The translations under genes were made by a program, and so were the position numbers. From positions 1 through 35,402 of the forward strand of contig JAEWAC010000253.1 of NCBI GenBank assembly GCA_023391895.1: DNA of 35,402 nucleotides, written 5' to 3'. The notes under the pieces were generated by a model. That model was given only the letters and a program-made list of their open reading frames with translations. It did no database searches and was not told the origin of the DNA. Source of the stretch: Bacteroidota bacterium. Its GTDB lineage: Bacteria > Bacteroidota > Bacteroidia > Chitinophagales > Chitinophagaceae. Below are positions 8,595 to 16,700 of the stretch, in pieces. The stretch's first letter is position 1. Every line of letters starts with the position of its first letter.

Positions 8595-9845
8595 ATGAAC
8601 CGTTTGTACCGCCTGTTTCTTTTTTTTATTGTTAGTATGGTATTTTCAACTGCAATGGCACAAGTAAAAAATGATCGCTGGCTGGAGCAACTGCTCCTGT
8701 CCCGGGCTTCGCCCCTGCTGCAAAACATCCTGCACCACAAGGACAGCTTTCAATACCAGATTATTTATACTCAGATAGATCGAAATGCCCGCAACCAGCC
8801 GCAGTTTAAACATCATTACCTCAATGTAGACCACAACCGTTATTTCAACCCGGCCTCCACAGTAAAGCTGCCCACCGTACTGGCGGCCTTTGAAAAGCTA
8901 AACGACATGAACATTGATGGCGTGAACAAGTACACCACCCTGCTGACCGATTCCGCCTTCAGCCGGCAGACACCCGTAACGACTGATACATCAGCTGCCG
9001 ATGGACTGCCCTCGGTAGCACATTATGCCAAAAAGATCTTTCTGGTAAGTGATAACGATGCCTACAACCGTTTGTACGAATTTACCGGCCAGCAAACACT
9101 AAATGAAAAGTTGTGGCAGAAGGGTTATAAGGACATTCGCATCACCCGGCGCTTTACGCCCATGACACCCGAAGAAAACCGCCATACCAACCCGGTTCGC
9201 TTTGCAAACGGGTCTACCCTTTTGTACCAGCAGCCCGCGGCTTACAGTAATGTGCAGTTCGATTTCAGCAAAGAAATACGCATCGGCAGGGCTCACTACA
9301 ACCGGGAGGAACAACTGGTGCAAGAGCCCATGGATTTTACCCAACATAACAACCTGCCGCTACAAGACCTGCAACAGATCGTGCAGTCGGTTATGTTTCC
9401 CCAATCGGTACCTAAAAAGCAGCGCTTTCACCTCAGTGACGATGACTACCGTTTTTTGTACCGCTATATGTCCATGCTGCCTTCTGAAAGCACCTATCCC
9501 AACTACGATACCACGGAGTTTTTTGACAGCTATACCAAGTTTTGGTACAAAGGCGGCAAACGGAAAATCCCGGAACACATCCGCATTTTCAACAAAACCG
9601 GCTGGTCGTATGGGTTCTTAACGGACGCCTGCTATATCGTGGATTTTAAAAACAAAGTGGAGTTCATGCTTTCGGCCGTTATTTATGTCAATGCAGATGG
9701 GGTTTTGAATGACAACAAATACGAGTACATAGAAAATGGGTATCCGTTCTTTCAGGAAGTGGGCGACATTCTTTATGAGCACGAACTCAAGCGCAAAAGA
9801 AAATACCAGCCTGACCTCTCGACATTTGAACAATTGAAATACTAA
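8595..9845 (+). CDS. Exported class A beta-lactamase-like serine hydrolase
   Basis: A 416-residue protein with a signal peptide (cut near A-M-A-Q, residue 23). It carries the three class A-type motifs: S-T-V-K with nucleophile S88 and K91, S-D-N at 152-154, and K-T-G at 334-336. It is longer than class A beta-lactamases, with an insertion of about 120 residues between S-D-N and K-T-G, and I cannot place an equivalent of the deacylating Glu166. A role as a peptidase or esterase is at least as likely as antibiotic hydrolysis. It is probably periplasmic or surface-located. The nearest terminator-like structure downstream is the large hairpin at 9982-10033. Confidence 0.87.
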   Translation: MNRLYRLFLFFIVSMVFSTAMAQVKNDRWLEQLLLSRASPLLQNILHHKDSFQYQIIYTQIDRNARNQPQFKHHYLNVDHNRYFNPASTVKLPTVLAAFEKLNDMNIDGVNKYTTLLTDSAFSRQTPVTTDTSAADGLPSVAHYAKKIFLVSDNDAYNRLYEFTGQQTLNEKLWQKGYKDIRITRRFTPMTPEENRHTNPVRFANGSTLLYQQPAAYSNVQFDFSKEIRIGRAHYNREEQLVQEPMDFTQHNNLPLQDLQQIVQSVMFPQSVPKKQRFHLSDDDYRFLYRYMSMLPSESTYPNYDTTEFFDSYTKFWYKGGKRKIPEHIRIFNKTGWSYGFLTDACYIVDFKNKVEFMLSAVIYVNADGVLNDNKYEYIENGYPFFQEVGDILYEHELKRKRKYQPDLSTFEQLKY

Positions 9846-9974
9846 TACTCAATTGTTCTCAGCTTTATGCAATCCATTTCGTGAATGGTCAATGGTGACT
9901 ACCCAATCATCATACAGGTAACAGTTTCGTATAAAAGGCACTACCCACCAGCACGTCCTATTGCTGATACAGTC

Positions 9975-10033
9975 AAAAAAAGTTGCCGCACCTGTTGAAC
10001 AACCAAGTTTTATGGTTATCCAGGTGCGGCAAC
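9975..10033 (-). terminator. Terminator of the SMP-30 gene, 13-bp stem with nested hairpin
   Basis: GTTGCCGCACCTG (9982-9994) is the exact reverse complement of CAGGTGCGGCAAC (10021-10033). The 26-nt loop contains a second short dyad (AACCA/TGGTT). In the minus direction the stem is followed by seven T, the standard intrinsic terminator form. It may also stop plus-strand transcripts from the hydrolase at 8595-9845. Confidence 0.88.
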
Positions 10034-10060
10034 ACTATTTTCAGGATGTGTGATGATGAA

Positions 10061-11074
10061 TTACTGGGCGCCCTTTACCTGCATGTCAAGAATGTACACG
10101 CCTTCGGAGGCAGTGATAAACAACTGGTTTCTTTCTTTTCCGCCAAAACAAACATTGGCGGTCCAGCCTGCCGGCACGGCAATATGCTGGATCTTTTGGC
10201 CCTGCGGATTGTACACCGTTACGCCGTCGCCCGTCAGGTAGACATTGCCACGGTCATCCAGGGTCATACCATCCGAACCCTGTGTTACAAACAACTGCCG
10301 TTCTTTCAAAGTACCATCTTTGTCAATAGTATACTTATAGGTTTTTCCATCACCTATATCGGCCACGTACAGGTAGCGGCCATCGGGTGTACCGATGATG
10401 CCATTGGGCTTTACAATTGTTTCGTCTACCACTACCAGCGCTTTTTTTCCTTTGGGCAGGTAATAAACTTTTTCCCCTTTTATTTCGGCACTTTGCCGCT
10501 CCCAGTAAGGACGCTGGTAATACGGATCGGTAAAATAAATACCGCCATCCGGATGCTCCCATAAATCATTGGGACCGTTGAGGCGCTTCCCTTCATGCTC
10601 TGTTACCAGCACGGTTACTTTGCCTTTGGGACTAATGCTCCAGATCTCGTTTTTTTCATCGGCACAAGTCAGCAAATTGCCTTTTCGGTCAAAGTACATA
10701 CCATTGGAGCGACCCGTTTTATCCATAAAGACGGACAGTTTACCATCGGTGCTGTATTTCCAGATTTTATCATTGGGTTGATCGGTAAAAAAAACATTGC
10801 CTTTTTTGTCGGCAGCCGGCCCTTCGGTAAACTTGAACTGTTTGGAAATCAGCCGCAGCCTGGCACCCGGTGCAATAATACTGTCGGTTTTTGCGGCCTG
10901 CTGTTCCGTAGCAGGCGTAACAATCGATTCTTTTATTTCCATCGGATAACAAATTTTTACATTACAAAAATCACCTGTGTTTCGGCCATCAAAAGGCTTT
11001 TCCGCCTGACCGTTGGCAGCCAGCAACAACAGCACCACCACAACAGGCATATGGGTTTTTGAACATTTTTTCAT
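10061..11074 (-). CDS. SMP-30/gluconolactonase/LRE-family protein, exported
   Basis: A 337-residue six-bladed beta-propeller of the SGL family. The expected metal/active-site residues are present: E84 in F-T-E-G-P, N169 in G-P-N-D, N224 in K-P-N-G and D268 in G-S-D-G-M. The family hydrolyses sugar lactones such as gluconolactone, or related esters, using a divalent metal. The N-terminus has a Lys-containing start and a hydrophobic run V-V-V-V-L-L-L-L, so it is probably exported, then a 50-residue poorly conserved linker. Codons 2-9 coincide with a copy of the dispersed motif (11049-11069), encoding K-T-H-M-P. The gene is monocistronic with a strong terminator. Confidence 0.9.
   Translation of the reverse strand: MKKCSKTHMPVVVVLLLLAANGQAEKPFDGRNTGDFCNVKICYPMEIKESIVTPATEQQAAKTDSIIAPGARLRLISKQFKFTEGPAADKKGNVFFTDQPNDKIWKYSTDGKLSVFMDKTGRSNGMYFDRKGNLLTCADEKNEIWSISPKGKVTVLVTEHEGKRLNGPNDLWEHPDGGIYFTDPYYQRPYWERQSAEIKGEKVYYLPKGKKALVVVDETIVKPNGIIGTPDGRYLYVADIGDGKTYKYTIDKDGTLKERQLFVTQGSDGMTLDDRGNVYLTGDGVTVYNPQGQKIQHIAVPAGWTANVCFGGKERNQLFITASEGVYILDMQVKGAQ
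11049..11069 (-). repeat. Dispersed motif, copy 5, inside the SMP-30 signal peptide
   Basis: In the minus direction TTCAAAAACCCATAT, a perfect core, read in frame as S-K-T-H-M. It lies in the n-region of the predicted signal peptide. Confidence 0.7.
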
Positions 11075-11184
11075 TAGCGTACATCTACCGGCATTGGCAC
11101 CGGTAACCGTTTTTTAGGTTTGTAATTAATGCTTAAGATACTGATAGCCGCGCAAATAACCGCCTGCTTCTTTTATCATCATCC

Positions 11185-11203
11185 ACATTTTAAAAACCCC
11201 ATG
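11185..11203 (+). repeat. Dispersed motif, copy 6
   Basis: ACATTTTAAAAACCCCATG, in the divergent gap between the SMP-30 gene and the YdcF-like gene. It has one extra C. Confidence 0.55.
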
Positions 11204-11330
11204 CCTGATGAATCGTCTGCACCCTACTTATTTTCTTTCGCAGATTAATTATTTTTAGCTGTTTGAAACGGTTGCGGTATTCAGCATGCCAGCAGCCCGC
11301 CCTTTGGATCATTTTTTAGTTCGGCACTTT

Positions 11331-12095
11331 ATGTTTTTTATTCTTTCCAAAATATTATTCTACCTGGTGATGCCACTGATGTGGATACTGGTGGCGTTGT
11401 TGTATGCCCTTTTTACCAAACACGCAGCCCGGCGCAAAAAAGCTCTGGTTACCGGCACGGTGCTGCTGCTATTTTTCACCAATCCTTTTTTGTCCAACGA
11501 AGCCTGGCTGGCGTGGGAACAACCACCCACCCCCATCGGTCAACTGCAGCCGTACGATGCCGCTATTATCTTAACCGGCATCACCAACCAGGACAAATCG
11601 CCCAAGGATCGTGTCTATGTCCGCAGGGGCGCCGACCGGGTACAGCACCCCTTGCAATTATACAGAAAGGGCTATGTGCAAAAGTTCATTATTTCAGGTG
11701 GATCCGGGTCGCTGTCACTCAAAGAATCAACCGAGGCGGACCTGCTCCGGCAACTGCTGCTGCATGCCGGCGTGCCCGCAGCGGACATTATTACTGAAGA
11801 AAAAAGCAGGAACACCCATGAAAATGCTCTGTATACTAATGCGGTGCTGCAGCAACACCCGGAACTGCAAAAACTGCTGCTGGTGACTTCGGCCTTTCAT
11901 ATGCGCCGGGCAGCCGCCTGCTTTCAAAAACAGGGAATAGCCGCAGATGTTTTTAGTACGGACTTTTATACCACGGACCGGTCCTTTACTTTTGATCAAC
12001 TGGTCATACCGCAGGAAGTGCACTTATACCACTGGCAAAAACTGTTTCATGAAGTGCTGGGGTTTATGATATATAAGATAATGGGCTATTGCTGA
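11331..12095 (+). CDS. YdcF/ElyC/SanA-family membrane protein (DUF218)
   Basis: A 254-residue protein with two N-terminal membrane helices (about 3-28 and 37-54) and one DUF218 domain. Domain signatures: D-A-A-I-I-L-T-G near 76-83, I-S-G-G-S-G near 121-126, S-R-N-T-H-E-N-A at 159-166 and V-T-S-A-F-H-M-R-R-A. The Asn-Thr-x-Glu-Asn motif is the family hallmark. Family members are inner-membrane proteins linked to envelope polysaccharide or undecaprenyl-phosphate metabolism (ElyC) and to vancomycin permeability (SanA); the substrate is not established. I prefer the ATG at 11331, which starts the first membrane helix directly; an in-frame ATG at 11286 would add 15 residues. Confidence 0.87.
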   Translation: MFFILSKILFYLVMPLMWILVALLYALFTKHAARRKKALVTGTVLLLFFTNPFLSNEAWLAWEQPPTPIGQLQPYDAAIILTGITNQDKSPKDRVYVRRGADRVQHPLQLYRKGYVQKFIISGGSGSLSLKESTEADLLRQLLLHAGVPAADIITEEKSRNTHENALYTNAVLQQHPELQKLLLVTSAFHMRRAAACFQKQGIAADVFSTDFYTTDRSFTFDQLVIPQEVHLYHWQKLFHEVLGFMIYKIMGYC

Positions 12096-12293
12096 TGCCG
12101 GCGCCATCTCCAATCCATTAAAAGGAAGACCAACCAGCGAATATTTATTGTTAAAAAAATGGAACTGCAAAAAAATCTTTGCTTTTAACAAAATGGTGAA
12201 GATTTCCGGCGTAAATTACATGAATTCCATTGCAGCACCTGCTGCAGGAAACATTGTTAACCTTATAAACTTCAACCATTAAAGCAATATTCT

Positions 12294-12389
12294 ATGAATT
12301 GGAGAGACATACTGGCTATTTTGTTGGGATATAAAAAACCGGCTTTAGTACCCATTCCTAAAAACAACCAACCCACTAAAAAGAAGTAA
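12294..12389 (+). CDS. Possible 31-residue peptide
   Basis: A short ORF encoding Met-Asn-Trp-Arg-Asp, a hydrophobic stretch I-L-A-I-L-L-G-Y, then Lys-Lys-Pro and a Pro/Asn/Lys-rich tail ending in three Lys. It stands alone on the plus strand and is followed 58 bp later by a well-formed hairpin (12448-12470), which suggests a small transcription unit. A membrane-associating amphipathic helix with a basic tail is plausible. No family is recognised, and chance coding cannot be excluded. Confidence 0.4.
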   Translation: MNWRDILAILLGYKKPALVPIPKNNQPTKKK

Positions 12390-12447
12390 TCCAGGTTGCA
12401 TCAACAGTAGCCTGAAAAAAGATTCAATAATTTATTTCCAAAGTTGA

Positions 12448-12477
12448 AAGCCCTGCCAAAAGCAGGGCTTATTGTTT
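12448..12477 (+). terminator. Hairpin terminator after the 31-residue ORF
   Basis: AAGCCCTGC (12448-12456) pairs with GCAGGGCTT (12462-12470) around a 5-nt CAAAA loop, followed by a short T-rich tail. It lies close to the 3' end of the minus-strand gene at 12513 and may serve both directions. Confidence 0.7.
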
Positions 12478-12512
12478 AAGCTCCTTTTTACAAAGGCCTG
12501 CTTTCAGTAAAG

Positions 12513-12737
12513 CTACCGGTTGTTGTCCTGCTCCTCACCTTCCTGCCCTGCTGTATCAAAATTGCCACCCAGGGTGCCATGATGCATATTGCCTTCCTGC
12601 TGATCAATTTCACTAATATCCCGCACCCGGCCTTCACCTGGTGCACCTTGCTTTTGCTGCCCGGCATCCTGCTTATCGGTTCTTCCGGCACCGCCCTGGT
12701 TGCCAGTATTCTGAGCGTTAGTTCTATTTGCTTCCAT
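12513..12737 (-). CDS. Small disordered hydrophilic protein
   Basis: A 74-residue protein almost without hydrophobic residues and rich in Gly, Gln, Asn, Asp and Glu. It contains a D-I-S-E-I-D-Q-Q-E-G-N-M-H-H-G segment and an L-G-G-N-F motif in the C-terminal half. Composition predicts an intrinsically disordered cytoplasmic protein. The central I-D-Q-Q-E-G-x-M stretch looks constrained rather than random, which favours a real gene over the overlapping frame on the same strand. The function is unknown. Confidence 0.6.
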   Translation of the reverse strand: MEANRTNAQNTGNQGGAGRTDKQDAGQQKQGAPGEGRVRDISEIDQQEGNMHHGTLGGNFDTAGQEGEEQDNNR

Positions 12738-13185
12738 AACTGCTATTTAAGTGATAAGTGTATGGCTGGAACTTAAAAGAATTATGCCAACCTGCACCGC
12801 TGTTACCGTTAGCAATCACCTACGGCTGTTCATCATCACAACTATTGCTTCGGAGCAATGGCCACATCAAATTGATCAAAAACAACTTTTTTAAAAGCCC
12901 ATCCTTTTGCTTTATAAAGCCAATTATTTTATGCAATCAGTCGGGAAGCATCTTAAGATACCTGTATGGTTTTTAACCAAATCCCACCAACCCACCATAA
13001 CAAATAAGGCAACCTGATTTTCATTTATTTAAATAAAACAGTGGTTGCCATTTCCTGTCAACTCCCAACTTCATGGTTCAAATATCAATTTTGGCATAGT
13101 AATTGGCTATTGCGCAGAAGTTGTAAAATACAACCGTGTATTTTTCTTGTTAACCTTTATTTCTTCATCGAAAACACCAATTTAC
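12738..13185. other. Gene-free region between small genes
   Basis: 448 bp, AT-rich, without a supported coding sequence. It contains a dispersed-motif copy at 12884-12904 and a weaker fragment near 12962-12977 (TATGGTTTTTAA). The frame open from 13045 joins the gene at 13186, but its first 47 codons have no export or domain logic, so I treat them as upstream DNA. The promoter for the 13186 gene should lie within its last 100 bp. Confidence 0.5.
12884..12904 (+). repeat. Dispersed motif, copy 7
   Basis: AACTTTTTTAAAAGCCCATCC, one substitution at each end of the core. It is intergenic. Confidence 0.6.
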
Positions 13186-13506
13186 ATGAAAAAAATCATG
13201 AAGAGCACTGCCGTGCTTGCGCTGGCCACTGTAGGTCTGTTCTCTTTCAAAGCAATGCAAACTGCAAGCATCAAAGGTACTGTAGCACCTGCTGATGGTT
13301 TCACCAACGTATGGGCTATAAACGGAACAGATTCGCTGAAAGCAACAACAGCTGATCAGGGTGCATTTTCTTTTACCGATGCAAAACCGGGTACTTACCA
13401 GGTGGTAGTGGAGGGCAAAGCGCCTTATAGAAACTTTGTAAAAGACAGTGTTGTGGTAACAGATGGCCAACCGGTTGATCTGGGTACGATTACATTAGAA
13501 CAATAA
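13186..13506 (+). CDS. Exported carboxypeptidase-regulatory-like domain protein
   Basis: A 106-residue exported protein. The signal peptide (residues 1-22) starts Met-Lys-Lys-Ile-Met-Lys. The mature part is one Ig-like beta-sandwich: I-K-G-T-V, then A-T-T-A-D-Q-G-A-F-S-F near the middle, P-G-T-Y-Q-V-V-V-E-G, and a final L-G-T-I-T-L-E strand. This is the carboxypeptidase D regulatory-like/CarboxypepD_reg pattern that often precedes TonB-dependent transporters, but here it stands alone. Stand-alone copies are common in Bacteroidota and have no assigned role. I chose the ATG at 13186 because the signal peptide begins there. A strong terminator follows at 13530. Confidence 0.87.
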   Translation: MKKIMKSTAVLALATVGLFSFKAMQTASIKGTVAPADGFTNVWAINGTDSLKATTADQGAFSFTDAKPGTYQVVVEGKAPYRNFVKDSVVVTDGQPVDLGTITLEQ

Positions 13507-13529
13507 ACACTTTCGTAAATTGTTACTCA

Positions 13530-13566
13530 GGGCTAAACAAGCAATTGTTTAGCCCTTTTCTTTTTC
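13530..13566 (+). terminator. Rho-independent terminator, 11-bp stem with GCAA tetraloop
   Basis: GGGCTAAACAA (13530-13540), loop GCAA, then TTGTTTAGCCC (13545-13555), followed by TTTTCTTTTT. The tetraloop is of the stable GNRA type. Confidence 0.93.
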
Positions 13567-13778
13567 AGAAAAATTCATTGTCATGCAAAAACACGGATAA
13601 TGAAAATAACCGGCTGTTCCATCCTTTGCTCTGTAGCAAGCCTCTTAAAAATGCAACCAACCCAAGCTCATGAATTTGATATTTTTTTCAACCTATATCT
13701 ACCGGGCCATGCTGACTCTCGCGCAGCAAAAAAGCAACCTTTATTAGTGTAGCTCTAAACGGTGTGAAGCCTCCAACA

Positions 13779-14078
13779 TTACCGCACCATGTTTTTCATC
13801 CGGACACTTTTATCATAAAAATGCGGCTCTTTATTGCGCACCCAGCGGATGAACCGGGCAATAGCCTCGTGCTGTTGCAGCCGCTCAATGGTATGATAAA
13901 AACGTTTGAGTTCCATTTCTGTAAAAACTGCATGTATCTTATCGTGACATATTTTGTGCAGCTGAATGGTAGGCGTGTTTCTGCCTCCTTTGCTCAAGGG
14001 TATCAGGTGATGACGGTTATAAGGCTCCGCCAGTTCCCGTTCGCATAACGCACAGCTGTTGTTTATACCTTTTTCCAT
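13779..14078 (-). CDS. Small HNH endonuclease
   Basis: A 99-residue stand-alone HNH nuclease. It has C9-x-x-C12 near the N-terminus, then R-H-H-L-I-P-L-S-K-G-G with the HNH histidine pair at 23-24, N34, and C44-H45-x-x-x-H49, forming the beta-beta-alpha metal fold with a structural zinc site. The C-terminal 45 residues are helical and basic. Such small HNH proteins nick or cut DNA; stand-alone chromosomal copies may act in restriction-like defence or repair, and nothing nearby decides which. The start is placed at the ATG at 14076-14078 because codons upstream of it have no domain content. Confidence 0.85.
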   Translation of the reverse strand: MEKGINNSCALCERELAEPYNRHHLIPLSKGGRNTPTIQLHKICHDKIHAVFTEMELKRFYHTIERLQQHEAIARFIRWVRNKEPHFYDKSVRMKNMVR

Positions 14079-14171
14079 ATCGCCCCTATCTACAACAAAT
14101 ATACCCGGCGGGTGGCTTACACCACAATGCACTGACTTTTAACGGTTATTAAATGATTGCAGCAACGGTTG

Positions 14172-14192
14172 AGCTTTTTCAAAAACCCATAT
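14172..14192 (+). repeat. Dispersed motif, copy 8
   Basis: CTTTTTCAAAAACCCATAT, a perfect core, in the divergent gap between the HNH gene and the small exported protein gene. Confidence 0.72.
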
Positions 14193-14322
14193 CGCCTTTT
14201 CTCAGCTTAGAAGATTCAAAAGAAAAGCGCGGCTGGCACTGTTTTCGAAGCAATACCATATATGCCGGAGGCTTTTACACCAGCGCGCCGGCAGCCATAT
14301 TTATTTAACCAAATTATGAACT

Positions 14323-14622
14323 ATGAAAAAGATAATAGGTATTACAGCCTTGATACTGTTCCTGGGCTTTTCCCCTACCTTGAATGCCCAGGAAAAAGTA
14401 AAAGAAGACGTTCAAAAAGAGGCGAAAAAAGTAGGCAATAAAACAGCCGAAGTGGCCTCCAAAGGAAAAGCAAAAGTAACCGACGAAGTATATAAGGACA
14501 AAGTAGGCCCGAATGGTGAAACCGTTTACATAGACAACCACAGCAAGTATTATTGGGTAGATAAAAAAGGCAAACGGCATTATGTAACCGAAGCTGAATT
14601 GAAAAACAAAGAAGACAAGTAA
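14323..14622 (+). CDS. Small exported protein with a YY/GK basic C-terminal motif
   Basis: A 99-residue exported protein. The signal peptide ends near N-A-Q (residue 23). Residues 24-60 are a charged helical segment (Lys/Glu/Val repeats). The C-terminus has V-G-P-N-G-E-T-V-Y-I-D, K-Y-Y-W-V-D-K-K-G-K-R-H-Y-V, resembling the short G-x-Y-Y-x-x-x-x-G-K-x-Y-V repeat called the PBCV-type basic adaptor domain; this family link is my recollection. The function is unknown, and the protein probably sits in the periplasm or envelope. A terminator follows 25 bp after the stop. Confidence 0.75.
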   Translation: MKKIIGITALILFLGFSPTLNAQEKVKEDVQKEAKKVGNKTAEVASKGKAKVTDEVYKDKVGPNGETVYIDNHSKYYWVDKKGKRHYVTEAELKNKEDK

Positions 14623-14647
14623 GGAGCACAGACAAAAAGTATTTCAG

Positions 14648-14677
14648 CAAAGCCGGTCCTCAGCAACCGGCTTTGTT
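14648..14677 (+). terminator. Rho-independent terminator
   Basis: CAAAGCCGGT (14648-14657) pairs with ACCGGCTTTG (14666-14675), a 10-bp stem with an 8-nt loop, shortly after the stop of the small exported protein gene. Confidence 0.85.
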
Positions 14678-15053
14678 ATGGGTATGGGTTGTAGTTTTCC
14701 TACTTGCAGTCATTAAGATCACCATCATCAGGGCAACTCTTTTAAAAGTCCATATAGAAATTAGTAACGAGGCTTAATATTATACGCGTCATTTCACACT
14801 GGCCATTCAACGCATCAACTTCTTCTACAGGCAGGTCTGTATAGCATGCCAGTTTCTGATCAGGCCCTTACACCATCATCTCGCAAGGGCAGAGCAATGG
14901 CTTTTATCATCCTCCTGCACGGGCCCTGCAACGGCCGTTGAAAAAGTTATTGATTATAAATGCGGTATAGCTGAAAAGCTTTTTCGGCTATATATTTTTT
15001 CATTTTATATACGAAAATGTACGTACCTTAAAATAACCTAAAACACTCCTCGT
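14678..15053. other. Gene-free intergenic region with palindromes
   Basis: 376 bp between two plus-strand genes, no supported coding sequence. It contains a dispersed-motif copy (14735-14755), a perfect 12-bp palindrome CAACGGCCGTTG (14929-14940), and a near-perfect dyad at 14969-14989 (AGCTGAAAA/TTTTCGGCT, one G-T pair) followed by a T-rich tract. A further CATTTT/AAAATG dyad lies at 15001-15019, just before the gene at 15054. These could be operators or an attenuator for that gene. Confidence 0.45.
14734..14756 (+). repeat. Dispersed motif, copy 9 (exact 23-nt twin of 31448-31470)
   Basis: CTTTTAAAAG followed by TCCATATA. The full 23 bases are identical to the reverse complement of 31448-31470, inside the anti-sigma gene. 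Confidence 0.72.
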
Positions 15054-15980
15054 ATGAAACCGGCTGCATTTACCAGCACGCTGTTGTTGCTAATCGGTTC
15101 AACAGCCAGTGCCCAACTTACCTTGCTTCCTCAAATTGGTTTCGAACAATCGAAAACCTCTGTTGAGTACAACAATGCTTCTTCCTTTTCTCCATTAGGC
15201 TCGCTTGGGGCTTTTAAAGCCAATATGCGGCTGGATTACCGTTTTAAAGGCGGTCACAGCCCCTTTATTGGCGTGGGCACCAGTCCGGCTGTAGTGGCTT
15301 TACAATTCACCGATCCGGCCGCTGTAATGAACAACTATACCGCAACTGCGGGCTCGCAGCAATGGCGGCTGGAGGGCGGCTATCAATACAGCTCCAAGCC
15401 CATTTACTTTAATAAGAAAGCCGCCACCAAGACTTACACAGTCGTAACCGAAAAAACAGAAACCAAAAAAACCTGCGGCGGCCGCACCTACACCATTACA
15501 AAAAAGGAAACAGCCGTTATCCAAAAAAACAACGGCCTGAACATGCGCCTGCAGCCTTCCTTAGGCATGGCTTATGTCCCCAATGTCAAGCAGGATTTTA
15601 CCACCAATGGCACCACTTACCAATACAATGCCGGCAACTGGAATACAGCCGTTGTTTCAGGCCTGGGTATTGAGTTTGCCAAAGGAACCCAAAGGTTGTT
15701 TACGCTCTCTACTTTTTATACCAAAGGGATCGGCAATATGGGCACTCAAACCTTGAACACTACCCTGGAAGGTAAAAGCTACACATCACAGTTTAGCTCC
15801 AGCAGCTCCAGCTGGGGTATGATGGTAGGCGTACCCATCAACCTGCTGAAAAAGAAAGCCCCTGAAACACTGAAGCCTGCCATTGATAAAACCGTACCCA
15901 AGCCGCAACAGCAGCAAAAACAACAGCTGTACCGCAGTAAATGCGGATCGTACCGTTATAGCTCTGTAAGGCAGCTCTAA
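15054..15980 (+). CDS. Putative outer-membrane beta-barrel protein
   Basis: A 308-residue exported protein with a signal peptide ending A-S-A-Q (residue 21). The mature part is dominated by alternating hydrophobic/polar strands with aromatic residues (L-D-Y-R-F, W-R-L-E-G-G-Y-Q-Y, L-S-T-F-Y), consistent with an outer-membrane beta-barrel. A Thr/Lys-rich insert around 125-160 includes a C-G-G-R-T-Y-T-I-T-K-K stretch, probably an exposed loop. After the last barrel-like strand comes a proline- and glutamine-rich basic tail with poly-Gln, unusual because barrel proteins normally end in an aromatic residue. The family is not recognised. A terminator hairpin lies 25-66 bp downstream. Confidence 0.72.
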   Translation: MKPAAFTSTLLLLIGSTASAQLTLLPQIGFEQSKTSVEYNNASSFSPLGSLGAFKANMRLDYRFKGGHSPFIGVGTSPAVVALQFTDPAAVMNNYTATAGSQQWRLEGGYQYSSKPIYFNKKAATKTYTVVTEKTETKKTCGGRTYTITKKETAVIQKNNGLNMRLQPSLGMAYVPNVKQDFTTNGTTYQYNAGNWNTAVVSGLGIEFAKGTQRLFTLSTFYTKGIGNMGTQTLNTTLEGKSYTSQFSSSSSSWGMMVGVPINLLKKKAPETLKPAIDKTVPKPQQQQKQQLYRSKCGSYRYSSVRQL

Positions 15981-16004
15981 CCACACCTGGTTCATATCTT
16001 TATT

Positions 16005-16055
16005 CTGCATGGCTATTGCCTTATATTGAAAGCAATGGCCATGCAGCATTACTTT
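16005..16055 (+). terminator. Long hairpin after the beta-barrel gene
   Basis: A 15-bp stem, 16005-16019 with 16032-16046, one G-T pair, 12-nt loop. The T run after it is weak and interrupted. Probably a terminator; it may also act for the converging ankyrin gene. Confidence 0.7.
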
Positions 16056-16123
16056 TATCATTGAAATAGTTCAGCTGCGTCGGTGACGATGGCAGGCAAA
16101 GGAGGCAGGTGCATTATTGAAAC

Positions 16124-16618
16124 TCAACCTTGCGGGTAGTACCGCTCAATCAAAGCTACCATTTCATCATTTTCCTGTATCCAGGCATGATCCAGCGGAG
16201 TTTTGCCCCGGGCGTCGGTCAAGGTGACATCAGCCCCATTTTGGAGCAGCATTTCTGCTATACCCAACTGGCCGAAGGTGGCAGCAAAAGTAAGCGCCGT
16301 TGCACCATTGCCGTTTCTTTGATTGACATCAGCGCCGGCATGGAGCAGCTTTTCCGCCAGCTCCTTATAGCCTTTAAAGCTGGCCCCCATCAGTGCCGTG
16401 TTGCCCGAAAAATCCTGCGCCTCCGTACGGGCACCTTTTTGCAGCAGAAAGTCCACTACAGCCGGCTGGTTGTTGTACACCGCTATGATCAGGGGCGTAA
16501 ACCCTCTGCTATCCGCTGTGTGAATCAGATCGGGACGGATGGCATACAGATTTTCTACCTGGGCTATGTCGCCTTTGCGGCAGGCTTCCAAAATATCGGC
16601 TTGTTCTTCAGATACCAT
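16124..16618 (-). CDS. Ankyrin-repeat protein
   Basis: A 164-residue protein of about four ankyrin repeats. Each repeat has the T-P-L or T-A-L core and the G-A-x-x or N-G-A-D turn, for example G-F-T-P-L-I-I-A, G-N-T-A-L-M-G-A, G-A-T-A-L-T-F-A and G-K-T-P-L-D-H-A. Ankyrin proteins bind other proteins; no partner is visible here. I start it at the ATG at 16616-16618. An in-frame ATG at 16681 would add a hydrophobic leader (F-A-V-F-L-L-L) that could be a signal peptide, so a periplasmic form cannot be excluded. That upstream ATG is embedded in a copy of the dispersed motif. Confidence 0.85.
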   Translation of the reverse strand: MVSEEQADILEACRKGDIAQVENLYAIRPDLIHTADSRGFTPLIIAVYNNQPAVVDFLLQKGARTEAQDFSGNTALMGASFKGYKELAEKLLHAGADVNQRNGNGATALTFAATFGQLGIAEMLLQNGADVTLTDARGKTPLDHAWIQENDEMVALIERYYPQG

Positions 16619-16679
16619 GTTGATAGAAGTTAACAATAGAAACACTGCAAATTTCACGCCCTGCGTACTTTTTAATTGC

Positions 16680-16700
16680 ATATGGACTTTTTAAAAAGTT
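16680..16700 (-). repeat. Dispersed motif, copy 10, overlapping an alternative start codon
   Basis: In the minus direction AACTTTTTAAAAAGTCCATA plus a final T. The last bases overlap the possible ATG at 16679-16681 of the ankyrin gene. Confidence 0.65.

Noticed and set aside
13669..13746. A 25-codon frame after the carboxypeptidase-regulatory-like gene
   Set aside because: No upstream signal, no terminator of its own, and composition like the surrounding AT-rich DNA.
14969..14989. Hairpin with a T-rich tail considered as a terminator
   Set aside because: The nearest plus-strand gene already ends in a better terminator at 14648, so I list it only as a dyad in the intergenic region.
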